From contig JABGUH010000042.1 in assembly GCA_018646675.1 (NCBI GenBank), positions 1-64,000 of the forward strand: DNA of 64,000 bases, written 5' to 3'. Positions 1 through 8,392 of this stretch are shown here, piece after piece (the first letter of the stretch is position 1; each line of letters starts with the position of its first letter). This DNA comes from Bdellovibrionales bacterium (GTDB lineage Bacteria; Bdellovibrionota; Bacteriovoracia; Bacteriovoracales; Bacteriovoracaceae). The translations under genes were made by a program, and so were the position numbers. The notes beneath the pieces were generated by a model. It worked only from the letters and a program-made list of their open reading frames with translations. It was not told where the DNA came from and ran no database searches.

Positions 1-140
1 AGAAGAAAGTGGTAAAAAAGAAGGTGGCGAAAAAGGCGACCAAGAAGAAGGTCACTAAAAAGAAGAAAGTGGTAAAAAAGAAGGTGGCGAAAAAGGCGAC
101 CAAGAAGAAGGTCACTAAAAAGAAGAAAGTGGTAAAAAAG
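1..140 (+). repeat. 60-bp perfect tandem repeat inside a Lys-rich gene
   Basis: Bases 1-60 and 61-120 are identical, and 121-140 match the first 20 bases of a third copy before the sequence diverges. The period is a multiple of three, so each unit adds 20 residues to the Lys-rich protein. The array probably continues upstream of the window. Identity at synonymous positions points to recent duplication or slippage, so copy number may vary between strains. Confidence 0.95.
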
Positions 141-521
141 GCAACTAAAAAGAGAGCAATAACCAAACAGAGTGTCCGGATTAAAAAGAGTGTTGTAGTA
201 GAAAATCTACCTCCCGCAAACTCACTACCGTCAGGGCCAACATCGAATGCTAGTGACAACACAGAAAATGAAATATCAATTGAAGAGATGGCTGAATCCT
301 CTTCCGGCTTCTCTGACCCCGCGAATAGTGATTCCACTGGCCCTGGTCGGCTATCAGATGAATATAATACTGACGATGAGATGGATGATAGCGACGGCAG
401 CAATTATGGGTACGGATGGGGATATAATGATGCTTTCGACCAGCCCGCTGACAGTGAGGTCGAAGATGTTGTCGATGAAGATGAGCTCTATACCAAAAGT
501 GGTGGCGGAAAAGAGAGCTAA
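3..521 (+). CDS. Lys-rich repeat protein with acidic tail (5' end missing)
   Basis: The frame is open to the left edge, so the true start lies outside the window; the GTG at 9 sits inside a repeat unit and is unlikely to be the start. The visible protein has two 20-residue Lys/Ala/Thr/Val repeats of the KKATKKKVTKKK type, then a short basic stretch, a Ser/Pro/Asn-rich linker, and a strongly acidic C-terminal third with runs such as DDEMDDSDG and DVVDEDEL. The basic part resembles histone H1-like or AAKK-repeat DNA-binding proteins of bacteria. The acidic tail is less usual and could act as a counter-charge or protein-binding segment. No enzymatic domain is visible. A nucleoid-associated role is inference from composition only. 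Confidence 0.75.
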   Translation, partial: KKVVKKKVAKKATKKKVTKKKKVVKKKVAKKATKKKVTKKKKVVKKATKKRAITKQSVRIKKSVVVENLPPANSLPSGPTSNASDNTENEISIEEMAESSSGFSDPANSDSTGPGRLSDEYNTDDEMDDSDGSNYGYGWGYNDAFDQPADSEVEDVVDEDELYTKSGGGKES

Positions 522-600
522 ATCCTCACCTTCAAACTACTAGCCGATTCCAGATCTGTTTCTGACGGTATAAACTAAACCCCACTATTTGAGGTACTAC

Positions 601-867
601 ATGTCATCTAATTCACCTAAACTGGCGCTCTACTACTTTGATGCCTGCCCATACTGCCAACGAGTTCTGGCCCAGGTAGCTGAATTAAAAGTTGAAGTCG
701 AGCTATGCAATACCTTCATAACTCAAGAACATGCCGCGAAACTTTACCGGGATACAGGACGAACAACTGTGCCTTGCCTATACATTGATAACAAACCGAT
801 GCATGAACCGAAAGATATCATCAAGTGGTTAAATGCCAATGTTGAACAACTAACCAAAATATCCTGA
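601..867 (+). CDS. Glutaredoxin-like thioredoxin-fold protein
   Basis: Small soluble protein of 88 residues with a classic CPYC dithiol motif near the N-terminus after a beta strand (LALYYFDACPYCQ). It has the TVP cis-proline motif about 50 residues later (RTTVPCLYID) and a C-terminal helix, as in glutaredoxins and the GST N-terminal domain. Expected role: glutathione- or thiol-dependent reduction of disulfides, or GST-N-like binding. A TTG at 589 would add four residues, but a GAGG Shine-Dalgarno at 591-594 lies correctly for the ATG at 601, so that start is chosen. It converges on the membrane-protein gene downstream with only a few bases between the stops. Confidence 0.85.
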   Translation: MSSNSPKLALYYFDACPYCQRVLAQVAELKVEVELCNTFITQEHAAKLYRDTGRTTVPCLYIDNKPMHEPKDIIKWLNANVEQLTKIS

Positions 868-881
868 CTTATCTCTCACTG

Positions 882-1799
882 CTATATAATGGGATAGAAG
901 GTTCCAAAGTTGATGTTGCCACTAATCACCGTGGTCAAAAAACATGATATAAAAAAGACTCCACCTTGATAAACTCCATAACCTGCAACGGATTCTCCGG
1001 TTAGCAAGCGAGAGGGCCCATCTCCAGTGGCCCGCTCAAGATCAAGATCATCACGAAGTTGAAAAATAACCTGAAGACCTTTTTTAAATAGCGGGAAGAT
1101 AATAATCGAAAGTAGTATTTTTAGTACAACCTGGGCCACGTACCACTGAATATTTTGAATAGGGTGATCTAGAGCAGAGATAATAATTGCTGTCCAACCC
1201 CAGATAAATCCCAGATAAGCCAACGATAGTGAAACTGATTTTTGCACCATCAGGCTATTAAAGCTCAAGTTAGAGAAAAAAGAGAAAGCTTTAATAGAGA
1301 TTCCGATCATTACTACACCAAATAACCATAAAATCACCATTAGTATCAACGAGCTACCAGATACCTTGACGACAGTCTTAACCAGATAGGCAACTGCAAT
1401 TGCATTAGTAAAAGAGACTAGAGCATAAGAGATATTTTTGCGTTTAATAATTTCAGTTAAATATTCAAAGTTATAAAAGGCGATGCTATCAAGAATATAG
1501 ATCGAAACAAGATAGAGGATAAATGAAGCAAGGCCCACCACAAAAAAGTTGAAAAATGCCATTGCCATCCCGCCAGACAGATGAAAAAAGAATCCAGAGA
1601 AGATAACCCCAATCCCGATTAGCCGTGCAAAAAGGTGGATCGTATCAGCAGTGTTTTTGGAAGGGTAGAATAGTCTAAACATCTGGGACTTAGATGATGG
1701 ATACAAAAAACGATGTACATACTTATAAAGGAGCAGCATTAGGCAGATAAAAAGTGTGAATGCAACTCTGATTATCAACTTATCTAATGATTCATTCAT
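882..1799 (-). CDS. Multi-pass membrane protein, possibly DUF350 family
   Basis: A protein of 305 residues with about eight hydrophobic segments spread along its length. The segment around residues 100-140 (a charged EIIKRKN loop followed by SYALVSFTNAIAVAYLV) and the C-terminal GYGVYQGGVFFISCF stretch look like the repeated two-helix units of DUF350 (YjfL/UPF0719) membrane proteins, whose biochemical role is unsettled. It is the last gene of a four-gene minus-strand run beginning with a MarR regulator, nine bases downstream of the previous gene. The DUF350 assignment is recognition by eye and moderate only; the membrane prediction is secure. Confidence 0.6.
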   Translation of the reverse strand: MNESLDKLIIRVAFTLFICLMLLLYKYVHRFLYPSSKSQMFRLFYPSKNTADTIHLFARLIGIGVIFSGFFFHLSGGMAMAFFNFFVVGLASFILYLVSIYILDSIAFYNFEYLTEIIKRKNISYALVSFTNAIAVAYLVKTVVKVSGSSLILMVILWLFGVVMIGISIKAFSFFSNLSFNSLMVQKSVSLSLAYLGFIWGWTAIIISALDHPIQNIQWYVAQVVLKILLSIIIFPLFKKGLQVIFQLRDDLDLERATGDGPSRLLTGESVAGYGVYQGGVFFISCFLTTVISGNINFGTFYPII

Positions 1800-1808
1800 A
1801 ATAACTTC

Positions 1809-2486
1809 CTATGGAAACTTTAAAAATTGTTTAAATTGTTGCCACCAATCAGTCTGTCTCTCTTTACTCTTGTCACCATGGTAAGCTGAAAGTAGGTAAC
1901 GTTGAGTGACTGCTCCGGTATTACCAAACTCCCCATTTAATCCATAAAATGGGCGCTGACTCTCTTGGAAAATTTTCATCTTTTTGAAAAATTCATAGCT
2001 GGGCCGGAAAGTTCCCCAGTAAAAAAGGGTAGGGAAGTGTCGATAGGCTCGATGAAAGAACCACCTTTTTCCACCCGAATTGTCACGCTTAAATCGTCCA
2101 TATGCAGGATCACCGATATAAAGCGTTCCTGGTGGCATTGGCGTAGTACTTTCGAGAGTCCCCACCTCCTGCCGACGAAAAATTGACATGCCGGTATTCT
2201 TGATAGAATCATTCCAAAAACGTTGAGATGTTCTAACAGTGACCATTTCAGGTCCCTTGAATCCGTGAATGATATTATATTGCTGATAATAAGTTTTAAT
2301 CAAAAAACCCCGCTGGAAAGAGCGTAGTAAAACAACAGAAATAAAACTACCAATAAACATCTCACTAAAAGCAGCACTGTTTTCGACATAATCACTGCGC
2401 TGCACCGAAGGTGAGAAATTCTTGGAAAGAATTAAAAATAGAAAAATCAGGACAATGTAGAGCGAAATTTTATTCACCCTGCCCAT
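1809..2486 (-). CDS. Conserved-looking membrane-anchored protein of unknown function
   Basis: A protein of 225 residues with an N-terminal hydrophobic helix (residues about 7-21) that could be a signal anchor. A second moderately hydrophobic stretch lies at about residues 43-58, then a soluble region rich in aromatic residues (repeated RFW, WFFHRAYRHF, LFYWGTF) and ending in a Trp/Phe-rich basic tail. I do not recognise a family. The start at 2486 overlaps the upstream HD gene by 17 bases; an in-frame GTG at 2477 would shorten the overlap to 8 bases. It lies between the HD phosphohydrolase and the DUF350-like gene, so the three may act together at the membrane, which is inference. Confidence 0.6.
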   Translation of the reverse strand: MGRVNKISLYIVLIFLFLILSKNFSPSVQRSDYVENSAAFSEMFIGSFISVVLLRSFQRGFLIKTYYQQYNIIHGFKGPEMVTVRTSQRFWNDSIKNTGMSIFRRQEVGTLESTTPMPPGTLYIGDPAYGRFKRDNSGGKRWFFHRAYRHFPTLFYWGTFRPSYEFFKKMKIFQESQRPFYGLNGEFGNTGAVTQRYLLSAYHGDKSKERQTDWWQQFKQFLKFP

Positions 2487-3810
2487 CCACCGGACGAACC
2501 GAGATAATTTGCATTATTTTTTTTCGAACAGAGAAGTTCAAACTCTCCATATCAAAGTGCAGCCGATTAACGGCATGAGCTTGACTAAATTTTTCAAATA
2601 GATCAGTCGCCTTAAAAATATCAGTGTACTCCGCTTCTTTCACTCCGGTAATACTTCGAACTACCAGAATTGAAGGGTGATAGTTTTGACTATCATGGTA
2701 ATAACGGGAGAGACGTCCCTGAGATGAACTATGAATATACTCCACTCCCTCCTCTTCTAGATATTGACGAACCTTATTTAACTGAGCAAGTTGTCCTTGG
2801 TTAAAACTCTCACACACTTTAGGGGGAATCTGGTTATTCACCACAGCCTGAGCATATGGATTGCTACTGGAACGTAGAACTGACATCAAGTAGTGGTCAT
2901 CATGCTTCATATATTGGTGTAAATCCGCTGGAATCTGGTACTCACCCTGAGATGTCTTAAAAAACTTCAATAGTAGCTGCTCCAAGCAGACAGAGCGGTA
3001 ATGAAAATATACTTGTAAAAACATATGAAAGCGGCTCAAAAGAAAATCATCAAAAGTGACTACTGCCCGCTCAGAAATTCCTAATAGCGCCTTCCCATCA
3101 ACAATACAGACCGTTAGATTATCCAGCAACCAATCTAAGTCAAAATGGCCGTAACTCACCCCGCAGAAGTAGCTATCTCGCATTAGGTAATCCATTCGAT
3201 CGCAATCTAATTCGCTGGAGACTAGCTGATGAAGCAAGGGAAAGTAATCTATCCCCTCAATCGCAAAATAATCACTGTTGGAGGTACACTCTAGGTTACC
3301 GGTAATTAAAGCGGCGACAGCAGATCTTTTGACGCCCCATCGCTCCTCGACTGCTTTGAAAGCATCATGGTAGTGATCATCGATCAAAAATTTTACCGTG
3401 TAATCCTCATGAGTGGCTTGTCTATCTAAATCCCCAGTCCGATCTCGCTTGGGAAGATAGCGACGGTCAATCTCCAGTTTTTTTAAAGGTGGCATTACAG
3501 ACTCGGAAGAGTGGCTCAGGGGAGCATGACCGATATCATGTAACAAACAAGCAAGCTTAAAACTCTCCCGTAGACGATCTACCTCCCCATTAGTGGTATG
3601 ACGCTTAAACAGACGGTCAAATGCCCGCTCACCAATATACATAACCCCAATCGAGTGTAAATAACGAGTATGTGTCGCCCCAGGAAAGACACACTCTGAA
3701 AGACCAAGCTGTTTAATATTGCGTAATCGACAGAAGAGAGGATGAGAGATAATCGGTATCTCCTCTTCTAGGATATGTATCGATCCATGTACCGGGTCTC
3801 GAATCTCCAT
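2470..3810 (-). CDS. HD-domain phosphohydrolase (dGTPase-like, YwfO type)
   Basis: Metal-dependent HD-superfamily hydrolase, likely acting on (d)NTPs or another phosphoester. It opens with MEIRDPVHGSI, typical of this family, followed by TRYLHSIGV (first metal His), LLHDIGHAPLSHSSE (HD dyad plus the GHxPxSH element of dGTPase-like proteins) and a later SSELDCDRMDYLMRDSYFCGV segment carrying the final metal Asp. About 446 residues, normal for YwfO/SAMHD1-like bacterial proteins. A longer frame opens at 3855 but lies inside the MarR gene; the ATG at 3810 follows the MarR stop by one base and gives the conserved N-terminus. It is probably cotranscribed with the regulator. Substrate unknown. Confidence 0.88.
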   Translation of the reverse strand: MEIRDPVHGSIHILEEEIPIISHPLFCRLRNIKQLGLSECVFPGATHTRYLHSIGVMYIGERAFDRLFKRHTTNGEVDRLRESFKLACLLHDIGHAPLSHSSESVMPPLKKLEIDRRYLPKRDRTGDLDRQATHEDYTVKFLIDDHYHDAFKAVEERWGVKRSAVAALITGNLECTSNSDYFAIEGIDYFPLLHQLVSSELDCDRMDYLMRDSYFCGVSYGHFDLDWLLDNLTVCIVDGKALLGISERAVVTFDDFLLSRFHMFLQVYFHYRSVCLEQLLLKFFKTSQGEYQIPADLHQYMKHDDHYLMSVLRSSSNPYAQAVVNNQIPPKVCESFNQGQLAQLNKVRQYLEEEGVEYIHSSSQGRLSRYYHDSQNYHPSILVVRSITGVKEAEYTDIFKATDLFEKFSQAHAVNRLHFDMESLNFSVRKKIMQIISVRPVDGQGE

Positions 3811-3811
3811 C

Positions 3812-4270
3812 CTATCGCTTGATCTTCTCCATAAAGTTCTTGAGAGTGCTCTCAATTCGCTCTAGCTCCAACTCTCCAACAATATCTATGTACTCCTGCT
3901 CAAGCTGATCAATGCTCTCTAAAAGGCTTAACTTGAACTTAGAGCCATATTCAGTCAAAATAATATGGATTTGCCGGCGGTCACTGGGATTGCGACTACG
4001 ACTGATATATCCCCGTCGCTCCAGCTCATTTAAATGACTTGTCATGGTCTGCTTTTTCAAAGCACACTTCTGCCCAATCTCTTTGATCGTTGGACGATCT
4101 GAGTAACAGATGTAGAGTAGGATCTCCAGAAAACTTGGACGTAGGTCGGTAAAACCCTGCTCCAATAAGAGAGAGAGCAGTGCCTGATTATACTGGCGAT
4201 AAAGTTTCTTTAAAAGGCTTCCAATACCTGCAACACGCTTAATTATCCCACCTCCTCGCTGGATAATCAC
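3812..4270 (-). CDS. MarR-family transcriptional regulator
   Basis: Winged-helix DNA-binding dimer of 152 residues. The core reads PTIKEIGQKCALKKQTMTSHLNELERRG (helix-turn-helix) then YISRSRNPSDRRQIHIILTEYG, the MarR wing with its DRR signature. Flanking N- and C-terminal helices form the dimer interface. The GTG at 4270 is used because no closer in-frame start precedes the domain. Immediately upstream is a perfect 17-bp inverted repeat, the usual arrangement for autoregulation. The gene is divergent from a ZnuABC-type importer, so it may be a metal sensor like the MarR-type zinc regulators AdcR/ZitR, but the ligand cannot be read from the sequence. It leads the operon with the HD hydrolase and two membrane proteins. 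Confidence 0.9.
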   Translation of the reverse strand: MIIQRGGGIIKRVAGIGSLLKKLYRQYNQALLSLLLEQGFTDLRPSFLEILLYICYSDRPTIKEIGQKCALKKQTMTSHLNELERRGYISRSRNPSDRRQIHIILTEYGSKFKLSLLESIDQLEQEYIDIVGELELERIESTLKNFMEKIKR

Positions 4271-4283
4271 TCTAACATACTTA

Positions 4284-4322
4284 CCTTGCTATATAGTATG
4301 CTTTTCATACTATATAGCAAGG
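4284..4322. promoter_or_regulatory. Perfect 17-bp inverted repeat, probable MarR operator
   Basis: Arms 4284-4300 (ccttgctatatagtatg) and 4306-4322 are exact reverse complements around a 5-base centre. It lies in the divergent region between the MarR gene and the metal transporter, and its AT-rich core (tatata, tactat) could include -10 elements for both directions. The AAGG end of each arm is also the best Shine-Dalgarno candidate for the gene on that side. A single regulator site could thus control both operons. Confidence 0.75.
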
Positions 4323-4332
4323 AGATAGATCT

Positions 4333-4380
4333 ATGGCCAACCTAAAAAAAGTTGTCCACCACGTAAGAAGATTGCTATAA
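4333..4380 (+). CDS. Candidate 15-codon leader peptide before the metal importer
   Basis: ATG at 4333 with an AAGGAG Shine-Dalgarno at 4319-4324 (8-base spacing), encoding MANLKKVVHHVRRLL and stopping with TAA at 4378-4380. The spacing and strength of this ribosome site are better than anything visible before the binding-protein gene at 4406. The peptide is basic and amphipathic with a His-His pair. It could be a leader coupling translation or attenuation to the importer, a small protein, or chance. Confidence 0.4.
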   Translation: MANLKKVVHHVRRLL

Positions 4381-4405
4381 GTAAGTTTAAATATAAATCA
4401 GCGGT

Positions 4406-5314
4406 ATGCGGTATAGATTATTGGTCGTCAAAAAAATATATATACTTCTATTCATGGCCTGCAGCACAATATCATATGCTAAGGCAACTCCATCACCTAA
4501 AAAAATAACCTGCACCCACCCGATCATCTGCGCCCTGGCGCAACGCACAATCAAAAACGTTGTCTCTAGTCAGCAGACAAAAGCTATGAGCTTTAACTCC
4601 CCGGTACAACGGACCTCCGATCCGCACCATTTTGAACCAGGGTTAAAAGAGATAAAGGGGCTTCTCAATGCTCCATATCTGATTACTGGCCCGACAGAGT
4701 TGCAACCTTGGGAGCGGAAGATTAAAACATGGCGCCAAAAGAGGCCTGATCTTAAGACTATCTATCTGGAACTTCCTCGAAAGATTGATGATCTATATCG
4801 CAGTAATAATCGCCACGCCCTCTCCCACTTTTGGCTTTATCCCAAACTACTCTGTCTATTTGAAAAGAGAATAGTAACCCAACTAAACCTATTTGGAATT
4901 CCGCTCAAAAAACATGTTAACCAGCATGGATGTAGCTATTTAAAACTGGATCGACAAGCCTCTCGGATATTTAGTCGGTTAAAACATCGGATTGTCATTG
5001 TAACCCATGATGCACTAATGCCTTGGTTGAAAAAATATTCGGTCAATGCCCATGCAATTACCAGCTCAGACCATCATCAAGAGTTGACTACAACTGTTAT
5101 TAAAAAATTAATAACACTCTTGCAAGAGACACAAAACCAGAGCAATATCTGGATTATGGAAAAAAACATTCCAATTCCCCCCTTAATCGGCAGGCAGATC
5201 AAGCCAAATGATAAAATTATCAACTTTCAACCTCAACAAATTGGTCACGATCAATCACCAACTGCCCCGCTAAGGAAAATTTTAAAATCACTTAACATGT
5301 CACTAAACAGATAG
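4406..5314 (+). CDS. Metal ABC transporter substrate-binding protein (ZnuA/TroA family)
   Basis: Periplasmic metal-binding component of an importer, 302 residues. An N-terminal signal sequence ends near SYA (residue 25); a weak lipobox-like FMAC precedes it. Ligand motifs of the family are visible: SDPHHFEPG (H74/H75), HFWLYP (H141, matching the usual HxWLDP) and THDALMPW (H201). A long His-rich loop as in some ZnuA proteins is absent. Zinc is likelier than manganese from the His set, but specificity is inference. The ATG at 4406 lacks an obvious Shine-Dalgarno; a short open frame with a strong one lies just upstream. Ten bases separate it from the ATPase gene. Confidence 0.85.
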   Translation: MRYRLLVVKKIYILLFMACSTISYAKATPSPKKITCTHPIICALAQRTIKNVVSSQQTKAMSFNSPVQRTSDPHHFEPGLKEIKGLLNAPYLITGPTELQPWERKIKTWRQKRPDLKTIYLELPRKIDDLYRSNNRHALSHFWLYPKLLCLFEKRIVTQLNLFGIPLKKHVNQHGCSYLKLDRQASRIFSRLKHRIVIVTHDALMPWLKKYSVNAHAITSSDHHQELTTTVIKKLITLLQETQNQSNIWIMEKNIPIPPLIGRQIKPNDKIINFQPQQIGHDQSPTAPLRKILKSLNMSLNR

Positions 5315-5324
5315 ATCAATATCA

Positions 5325-6062
5325 ATGCTTGAAATAAAGAACTTATCTTTTCACTATGACCCAAAACAGACGATTCTTGAGGGCATCAACATCTCTCTGG
5401 CGACAGGAAGCTCGTTAGGTATTATTGGACCAAATGGCGGGGGAAAATCAACGCTCCTAAAATTGATTTTAGGACTATTAAGCCCAATGACGGGAAATAT
5501 TTCGGTCATGGACACTCCCACGAATAGACTGTCATCCAAGCAAAGAGGTCGAGTCTTCTCCTATCTTCCACAAGAGATCAAACTATCCTATACATTCCCA
5601 ATTACAGTCCGAGATTTACTTTGCTGGGGAGATTTAGCGTCGCCGCCAGACCAACAACAGATCACCCAAGCTTTGGAAATGGTCAATCTGGAGAAATATC
5701 TTAATACCAAGGTTAGTACGCTCTCTGGCGGACAACGCCAACGCGCCCTAATAGCCCGTACAATGATTGGGAGACCTAAAATTATGGTTCTAGATGAACC
5801 CACCTCCGGTCTTGATGGCCAGGGACAGGATGATCTAAACTCTATCATCCAGATGATGAAGAGTGAATTTTCCACAACGGTTATTATGGTAGATCACGAT
5901 ATTAAACACACGATTAGTCAATGTGACCAAGTCCTCTGCCTAAATAAGACACTGCACTGGCACGAGAAGACCGAGATGATCACTCAAGAAATTATTGATG
6001 ATATCTATCACTGTGAATTTGAACATCTCATACAGCACCAGCACGGGAAGTGTAATGATTAG
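5325..6062 (+). CDS. Metal ABC transporter ATP-binding protein (ZnuC-like)
   Basis: ATPase of the importer, 245 residues, acting as a dimer on the cytoplasmic face. It shows all ABC motifs in order: Walker A GPNGGGKST near residue 36, the Q-loop in SYLPQEI, the signature LSGGQRQRALIAR near 140, Walker B IMVLDEPTSGLD, and the switch His in VDHDI. Sequence is of the zinc/manganese import class. Its last eight bases overlap the permease start, a common translational-coupling arrangement, and the three genes form one operon. Confidence 0.95.
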   Translation: MLEIKNLSFHYDPKQTILEGINISLATGSSLGIIGPNGGGKSTLLKLILGLLSPMTGNISVMDTPTNRLSSKQRGRVFSYLPQEIKLSYTFPITVRDLLCWGDLASPPDQQQITQALEMVNLEKYLNTKVSTLSGGQRQRALIARTMIGRPKIMVLDEPTSGLDGQGQDDLNSIIQMMKSEFSTTVIMVDHDIKHTISQCDQVLCLNKTLHWHEKTEMITQEIIDDIYHCEFEHLIQHQHGKCND

Positions 6063-6882
6063 CTATTGGAACTCCCTTGCTGATTTTGGACAGTTTGACT
6101 TTATGCTCAATGCTCTGCTGGGCACAATTCTTACTGCGTTAATATGTGGAATTTTATCGCCGCTGATAATTGCTCGCCGCTATGCCCTAATTGGGCCTGC
6201 CATATCCCATTCAACCATTTTGGGAGTCTCCTCTGCCCTAGTCTTTTTCTCCTTTAGCGACTCCCTTCCTATTTTTTTTACCACACTAGGGATTACCTCT
6301 ATTTTAGTGCTCTTTTTGGCACGCTCAACATTTCGCCAACCTCTTCCCAGTGACTCACTAATTGGAATTTTTTTTACTGCCACGATGGGAATTGGAATTA
6401 TGATCCATCATCTTTTTGCAAACAATCAAGGTGATCTCTTGAGCTTTCTTTTTGGAAATATTCTACTAATTGCTCCTACTGATATTACGATACTAGTCGT
6501 TCTCCTCTTAATGACTGCCCCCATAATACTTATCCCACTAAAAAAGTGGGTTTTTCTCTGCTGCGATCCTGAAGGTGCCGAGGTGGCCGGAGTTCCAGTT
6601 GGTATCTTTCATTACACCCTATTTTTGCTGCTGACCCTCGTTATTGTAGCTTCAATTAAAATAGCCGGTACAGTACTAATTAATACCGTACTTCTTGTAC
6701 CCGGTGTTGTGGGTTTGAAGCTTGGAAGTAACTACCGACAAACTTTCCTTATCTCTGCCCTTTTCGCTCTACTATCTTCAGTGTTCGCAATCTCTATTGC
6801 CAATTGGCAAGGCTTGCCACCAGGGGCCACATTAGCAGTTGTGCAATTTTTGCTACTCGCACTGTTCTCAAGGTCATGGTAA
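6055..6882 (+). CDS. Metal ABC transporter permease (ZnuB-like)
   Basis: Inner-membrane channel of the importer, about 275 residues with eight or so hydrophobic helices, of the ABC-3 (ZnuB/TroC) family. It includes the conserved ARRYALIGPAISHSTILGV segment near the N-terminus and the family's GTVLINTVLLVPGVVGLKLG region near the C-terminal third. A longer in-frame start at 5995 would sit inside the ATPase gene; the ATG at 6055 has a GGGAAG ribosome site and an 8-base overlap with the ATPase stop. No regulator or terminator is visible between this gene and the response-regulator array 90 bases downstream. Confidence 0.92.
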   Translation: MISYWNSLADFGQFDFMLNALLGTILTALICGILSPLIIARRYALIGPAISHSTILGVSSALVFFSFSDSLPIFFTTLGITSILVLFLARSTFRQPLPSDSLIGIFFTATMGIGIMIHHLFANNQGDLLSFLFGNILLIAPTDITILVVLLLMTAPIILIPLKKWVFLCCDPEGAEVAGVPVGIFHYTLFLLLTLVIVASIKIAGTVLINTVLLVPGVVGLKLGSNYRQTFLISALFALLSSVFAISIANWQGLPPGATLAVVQFLLLALFSRSW

Positions 6883-6974
6883 ACTAGATCAATAAATTTA
6901 GGGTCTTCGATCCATATGCCATCTTAAATAGCAAGTAAGCTAAGAGTGTGGCAATTCTAGTTGTGCTGGAGCAT

Positions 6975-8324
6975 ATGAACAATACTGCAAAGAAAGTCCT
7001 CTATGTCGAAAGTGATCGTTGGTTGCGACAACGGATAATAATGGAATTAGAGGCTGAAATTGATATTGAGATATTTGAAACAGATAGCGGCGAAGAGGCG
7101 GTGGAAACGCTATGGAAAGAGAAGGACTTTGACCTGATAATTAGTGCCTTCCATCTGCGTGAACAAAATGGAGATTACCTTTACTCTCAGTTAAAAGAGA
7201 TTAATCCCTCCATTCCATTTATTCTCCATACAACAGTCTTTGATAATACCATCACAACATTTAAGAATTTCACCGAAGACAACCCGAAAAATAAGATTTT
7301 ACTAAAACCTGAAGCACTCTCTATTGTCCAAATGGTCTGCACAATTTTAGGCGTAGAGGCTACTCACGAGGCTCCAAAATATCGTAAGATTGCAGCCAAA
7401 CGCTTTCTAGCATTCAACAATATCTCCTCCGATATCTACCTGCGCCTAGGTAACAATAAGTACGTAAAGATTATAAATGCTGATGAGCTATACCATGCTG
7501 AGGTTATTGAAAAATATCAGAAGCGAGGATGTGACTATTTCTATGTCCCTGCTCAATACTTCATAAATTTCTGTGATCTATACTCGAACATGCTAAAATC
7601 AAGGCTGAAAAAAAAGAATCAGCCGCCTATTCGTAGCCTACAAGCAGAGTTAGTCGGAGTATCCTTTGTTCATGAAACGATTCTAGAAATGGGCATCGAA
7701 CAGTCGACTGTCGATATTCTAGATGCAACTATTGACTCTTGTATTACCAGTATATCATCCAACAGCAAGGTCATCTCCTTATTGGAGAATATGGTTCGTA
7801 ATCAGAATTATCAACATGAGCATAGTCTGATGTGCTCTTATATCAGCATGGCCATCGCCCTAGAAATGTCATGGAATAGTGACGCCACAATGGAAAAACT
7901 TGCGATGGCTTCACTACTACACGATATTTGTATCGAGGAAAAACAACTAGCAAGAATACATGACCTGAAAAGTAATGATATGCTTAAAGTGCCATGGCGT
8001 AAACGTCAAGCAGTCCAAAAACATTCACAACGTGCTAGTGACCTGATCAACCGTATGCATGGTATGCCAGCAGATATCAGTAACATTGTTCTTTCACACC
8101 ATGAAATGCCAAATGGAAGTGGATTTCCCCGTGGATTAAATGCCAATGAGTTATCTCCTCTTTCATGTATATTTATATTAGCCGAGCAATTTACTAAGTC
8201 AATATTCAGCGAAGAAACTATTGAGACATCTAACGTATTAAAAAGCATTGAACAAGAGTATAATTTAGGGAAGTTTAAAAAGCCGCTAAAAGGTTTACGC
8301 AAAGTCTTTATGCAACTATATTAA
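6975..8324 (+). CDS. Receiver/HD-GYP-type protein 1 of 6, receiver Asp missing
   Basis: First of six tandem paralogues (449 residues). Residues 1-125 are a CheY-like receiver, but the phospho-acceptor position is Ala58 (LIISAFHL) and the usual acidic pair reads VESD, so phosphorylation is unlikely; Thr in LHTTVF and Lys in LLKPE remain. Residues about 130-240 are the array's uncharacterised middle domain (RFLAFNNISSDIYLRLGNNK). The C-terminal half is HD-GYP-like: HEHS, LLHD and HHEMPNGSGFP, with GFP in place of GYP. HD-GYP domains hydrolyse cyclic di-GMP, but all members of this array lack the last metal Asp. The start at 6975 matches the other paralogues; a GTG at 6948 would add nine residues. 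Confidence 0.9.
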   Translation: MNNTAKKVLYVESDRWLRQRIIMELEAEIDIEIFETDSGEEAVETLWKEKDFDLIISAFHLREQNGDYLYSQLKEINPSIPFILHTTVFDNTITTFKNFTEDNPKNKILLKPEALSIVQMVCTILGVEATHEAPKYRKIAAKRFLAFNNISSDIYLRLGNNKYVKIINADELYHAEVIEKYQKRGCDYFYVPAQYFINFCDLYSNMLKSRLKKKNQPPIRSLQAELVGVSFVHETILEMGIEQSTVDILDATIDSCITSISSNSKVISLLENMVRNQNYQHEHSLMCSYISMAIALEMSWNSDATMEKLAMASLLHDICIEEKQLARIHDLKSNDMLKVPWRKRQAVQKHSQRASDLINRMHGMPADISNIVLSHHEMPNGSGFPRGLNANELSPLSCIFILAEQFTKSIFSEETIETSNVLKSIEQEYNLGKFKKPLKGLRKVFMQLY

Positions 8325-8392
8325 GGTAGCCACTGTGTATTTACAGACGTTTAACCGACTCGTTTAATACACTAACAAGGTAAGGTAATAAT

